DNA of 64,000 bases from the NCBI RefSeq assembly GCF_905475395.1, contig NC_058340.1:75060181-75124180 (forward strand). The letters are read 5' to 3'. The notes below the pieces were generated by a model. That model made no database searches. It saw only the letters and a program-made list of their open reading frames with translations, and had not been told where the DNA came from. The DNA comes from Chrysoperla carnea. Lineage: Eukaryota > Arthropoda > Insecta > Neuroptera > Chrysopidae. Of this stretch, positions 61,750 through 64,000 are shown in pieces (position 1 is the stretch's first letter; the number at the start of each line of letters is the position of its first letter). The position numbers and the translations under genes are program-made.

Positions 61750-64000
61750 AGAGAGAATTAATAAGAGTGGCTGGGGCGACAGGATGAAACTTAAAGTTTC
61801 CTAGGTATCATTTTTGAACTTCTCCCTCGATATCTACATCGACGGTGATCAACTCATAACAATAATCATATCAGGTTAAGAGTTATTAAGAGTGGGTACT
61901 TTTGAAATGATCAAATCTGTATATTTTTTTCTCAATATAATATTCATTAATTTTAAGTAGGCCCCTTAATTAAAGGGCTTTTCAGATTCCTTGAAACAAG
62001 TCCCTGACTATTAAAAATTAAGTATTTAAAAAATGCCTCTTAAAGTTTTGAGTAATTTTGAAATAACTGTCAAATACTACGCTTGGCACTTGATTTTTGT
62101 GTGCTATGCACATCCAGTACGGGTTATATGTTTTATAATTGTATATACACTTTATATAGTACAGAGTTATACCTAAACGATATTGTTTGTATCCAGGATC
62201 ACAATTTAGTTAAAGATCAAAAAAATCGATTTTTCTGAAAATTGCAAAAGTTTGGGAAAAATTAAAATATACAGATCATTTGGTAATCTTATTTTTCCCT
62301 AAAAACCTTGAACTGATTTTTTTGAAAAGCATTGTTTCTGAGTAGATTGAGAAAAATTTTGGAAAAACGTGGAAAATCGTTGAATTTTCCGAAATCACTT
62401 TATTTTTTCTGCGCATATCTAATTTGAGGGGAGTACGTCTTCCATTTTCTATACACAGGACTAACAAATACAAGCTGTATAACACATACTTTAACATGTC
62501 TTTGGTCCAATGCTGGATGCTGTGAGAAGAAGCAGAAAGCAGTGGGAAAGAATTCTTTATACTAGCACTAATTCAAAAAGTTCGATAAGTCATCGTACTT
62601 AATTGGATAATCAAATAAAATCCATAAAAAGCGTTCTAGTAAGCTGGAAATCGTTTTAATACCTTCATTTGGTCTTAAATGCGCGGAATTCTAATAACCA
62701 TTTTCAATCTTCAAGCCAAAATTGAAAAATGAGTAAAAATTAATGCTATTCATTTAGCAATTAAGGGTAATTTAAAAACACCATTATCATTTATCGTGAA
62801 GTTTGTAATGTCATAAAGTTTATCCTGTGTGAACTTCTAAAAAATTACAGGAGAAAGTTATAAATTATTCTGGAAAATCTGGAAACATCACGTTTATATT
62901 TTCAATAGATTCTTCATCGCAACCTGTTGATGATGTAAAGTTTTTTGCTGATTAGACCATAAATAGTTGATGATAAATCCTAATACAGAACCGAATATAT
63001 AAAAGTGAACAAATAAAATAAAAATAAAAAATAAATAAAGTATACTTATAATATAATAGAGTATAGTTTACAAGTATTGCAGTGCACTGTGCACTGTGCA
63101 GTATATGAGGAGTATTAGTTTGAGCGTGATCAGGCTCATTTTGTTGTGTTTCGGTGCGTTCTTTGTGTCTGGCAGGCTTACAATCATTGGCTGACATCTC
63201 AGCGTGGCTTGGCGCCTATATCTACCACCTATATCCACCTATCTATATTATAACAACGCACGTACCTAAAACTATAACTTTAAAATGTATATTCACTTCA
63301 ACAAGGTACTCCTTCGTCACTTTGATACTTTACGCTATATACCTATATAGCGATATTTATTCAATTAAGGTAGTTCTAGCAATAAATCACTACAATATTT
63401 AGTTTTAAGAGTAAAGTTTTCAAGAGTTTATTTTAGGGTAGCTGAATTCCGGTATTTCTTTCCTTATTGAATTCAAGTAGGAATAAAGTAGGTACCCACG
63501 CCTACGTCTTACATCTGTGAGCGGTTGTGTTAATTCGATCAAAATATGCGTTGGAATAGGAATTGAACTTTATCAAATATGTAAAGATTAATTAAAAACT
63601 TCAAGAAAATTAGTCCATAATTGACCGTTCAATTCAGATTCATGTATTCATGGTATTAGGACAGTTAGCTTTCCGTTTTGACAATTTTTTGAAATCCCCT
63701 TAAAAATTAACTTGAAATTATTTAAGTAAGTCAAAACTTGTTCAACTACGAAAATTTTCGAACCATTATTTATTTATTGTCATTATTATAATTTATTGTC
63801 TAACGCAAATCTCATACCGATACACATTTTTTTTAAATTTCGACAGAACTACCTTAAGTGTGGAAGGTATGCTGTTTTTATTATTTGATTTTAATTTTTT
63901 GTTTTTATTTAGAAACATTCATCACAATACTCTAGAGACTTTTTTGAAGAATTTTGAAGCTAATATTTTACGAAAATACGAAATAATTCAAATTTTGGAT
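61750..64000. other. Gene-free AT-rich stretch to the window end
   Basis: I see no exon I would defend. A short minus-strand frame at 62868-62956 is discussed among the rejected items. Otherwise there are only short AT-rich motifs. Confidence 0.4.

Noticed and set aside
62868-62956. Short minus-strand frame ending NVMFPDFPE before a stop, preceded by a possible acceptor AATCAG
   Set aside because: It looks like the last exon of a gene, but no partner exon is visible upstream and 30 codons are not enough to support a call.

Overview
This window looks like AT-rich nuclear DNA from an insect; I cannot settle the order. Five conserved eukaryotic genes have small phase-consistent exons with GT/AG introns, and their products read as arthropod orthologues. 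The spaces between genes and inside introns are crowded with short DNA transposons, non-LTR retroelement tails, a tRNA-derived SINE and simple repeats. There is no prokaryotic signature and no CRISPR array.

Layout. 1-493 (-): edge-truncated uncharacterised ORF. 2309-4551 (+): two-exon BTB protein of the BTBD3/6 type. 6255-9327 (-): seven-exon AARSD1, a trans-editing enzyme for mischarged tRNA-Ala. 11598-14982 (+): four-exon TRAP-alpha/SSR1. 17582-20056 (-): three-exon COP9 signalosome subunit 1. 22218-25420 (+): six-exon UQCRC2. 29222-30289 (+): the first three exons of the zinc transporter SLC39A11/ZIP11, whose C-terminal half is not in the window. 30290-57860: about 27 kb with no convincing exon, made of repeats and possibly the start of a very long ZIP11 intron. 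57895-59560 (+): an unrecognised gene for a 367-residue putative secreted protein with a clear core promoter. After it come a 171-bp-arm palindrome, a broken GIY-YIG (Penelope-like) remnant and a Jockey-type tail.

The conserved genes are housekeeping genes for tRNA quality control, ER translocation, cullin deneddylation, complex III and zinc transport. They share no pathway, so their proximity is ordinary eukaryotic gene order.

The most interesting material is non-coding. A 52-bp tandem repeat at 43827-44186 is made of back-to-back heat-shock elements (GAAnnTTC units) inside a repeat-like sequence. The near-perfect palindrome at 59943-60302 could form a long hairpin RNA. A small DNA-element family is present as three copies with exact 8-bp target duplications and P-element-like ends, one of them interrupted by a Harbinger-like element with a TAA duplication. 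A foldback family is present twice with 6-bp duplications. A hAT transposase remnant sits between inverted copies of a high-copy repeat. All calls come from reading the sequence by eye. Family names for the repeats are inferences from termini and duplications, not from a database search.
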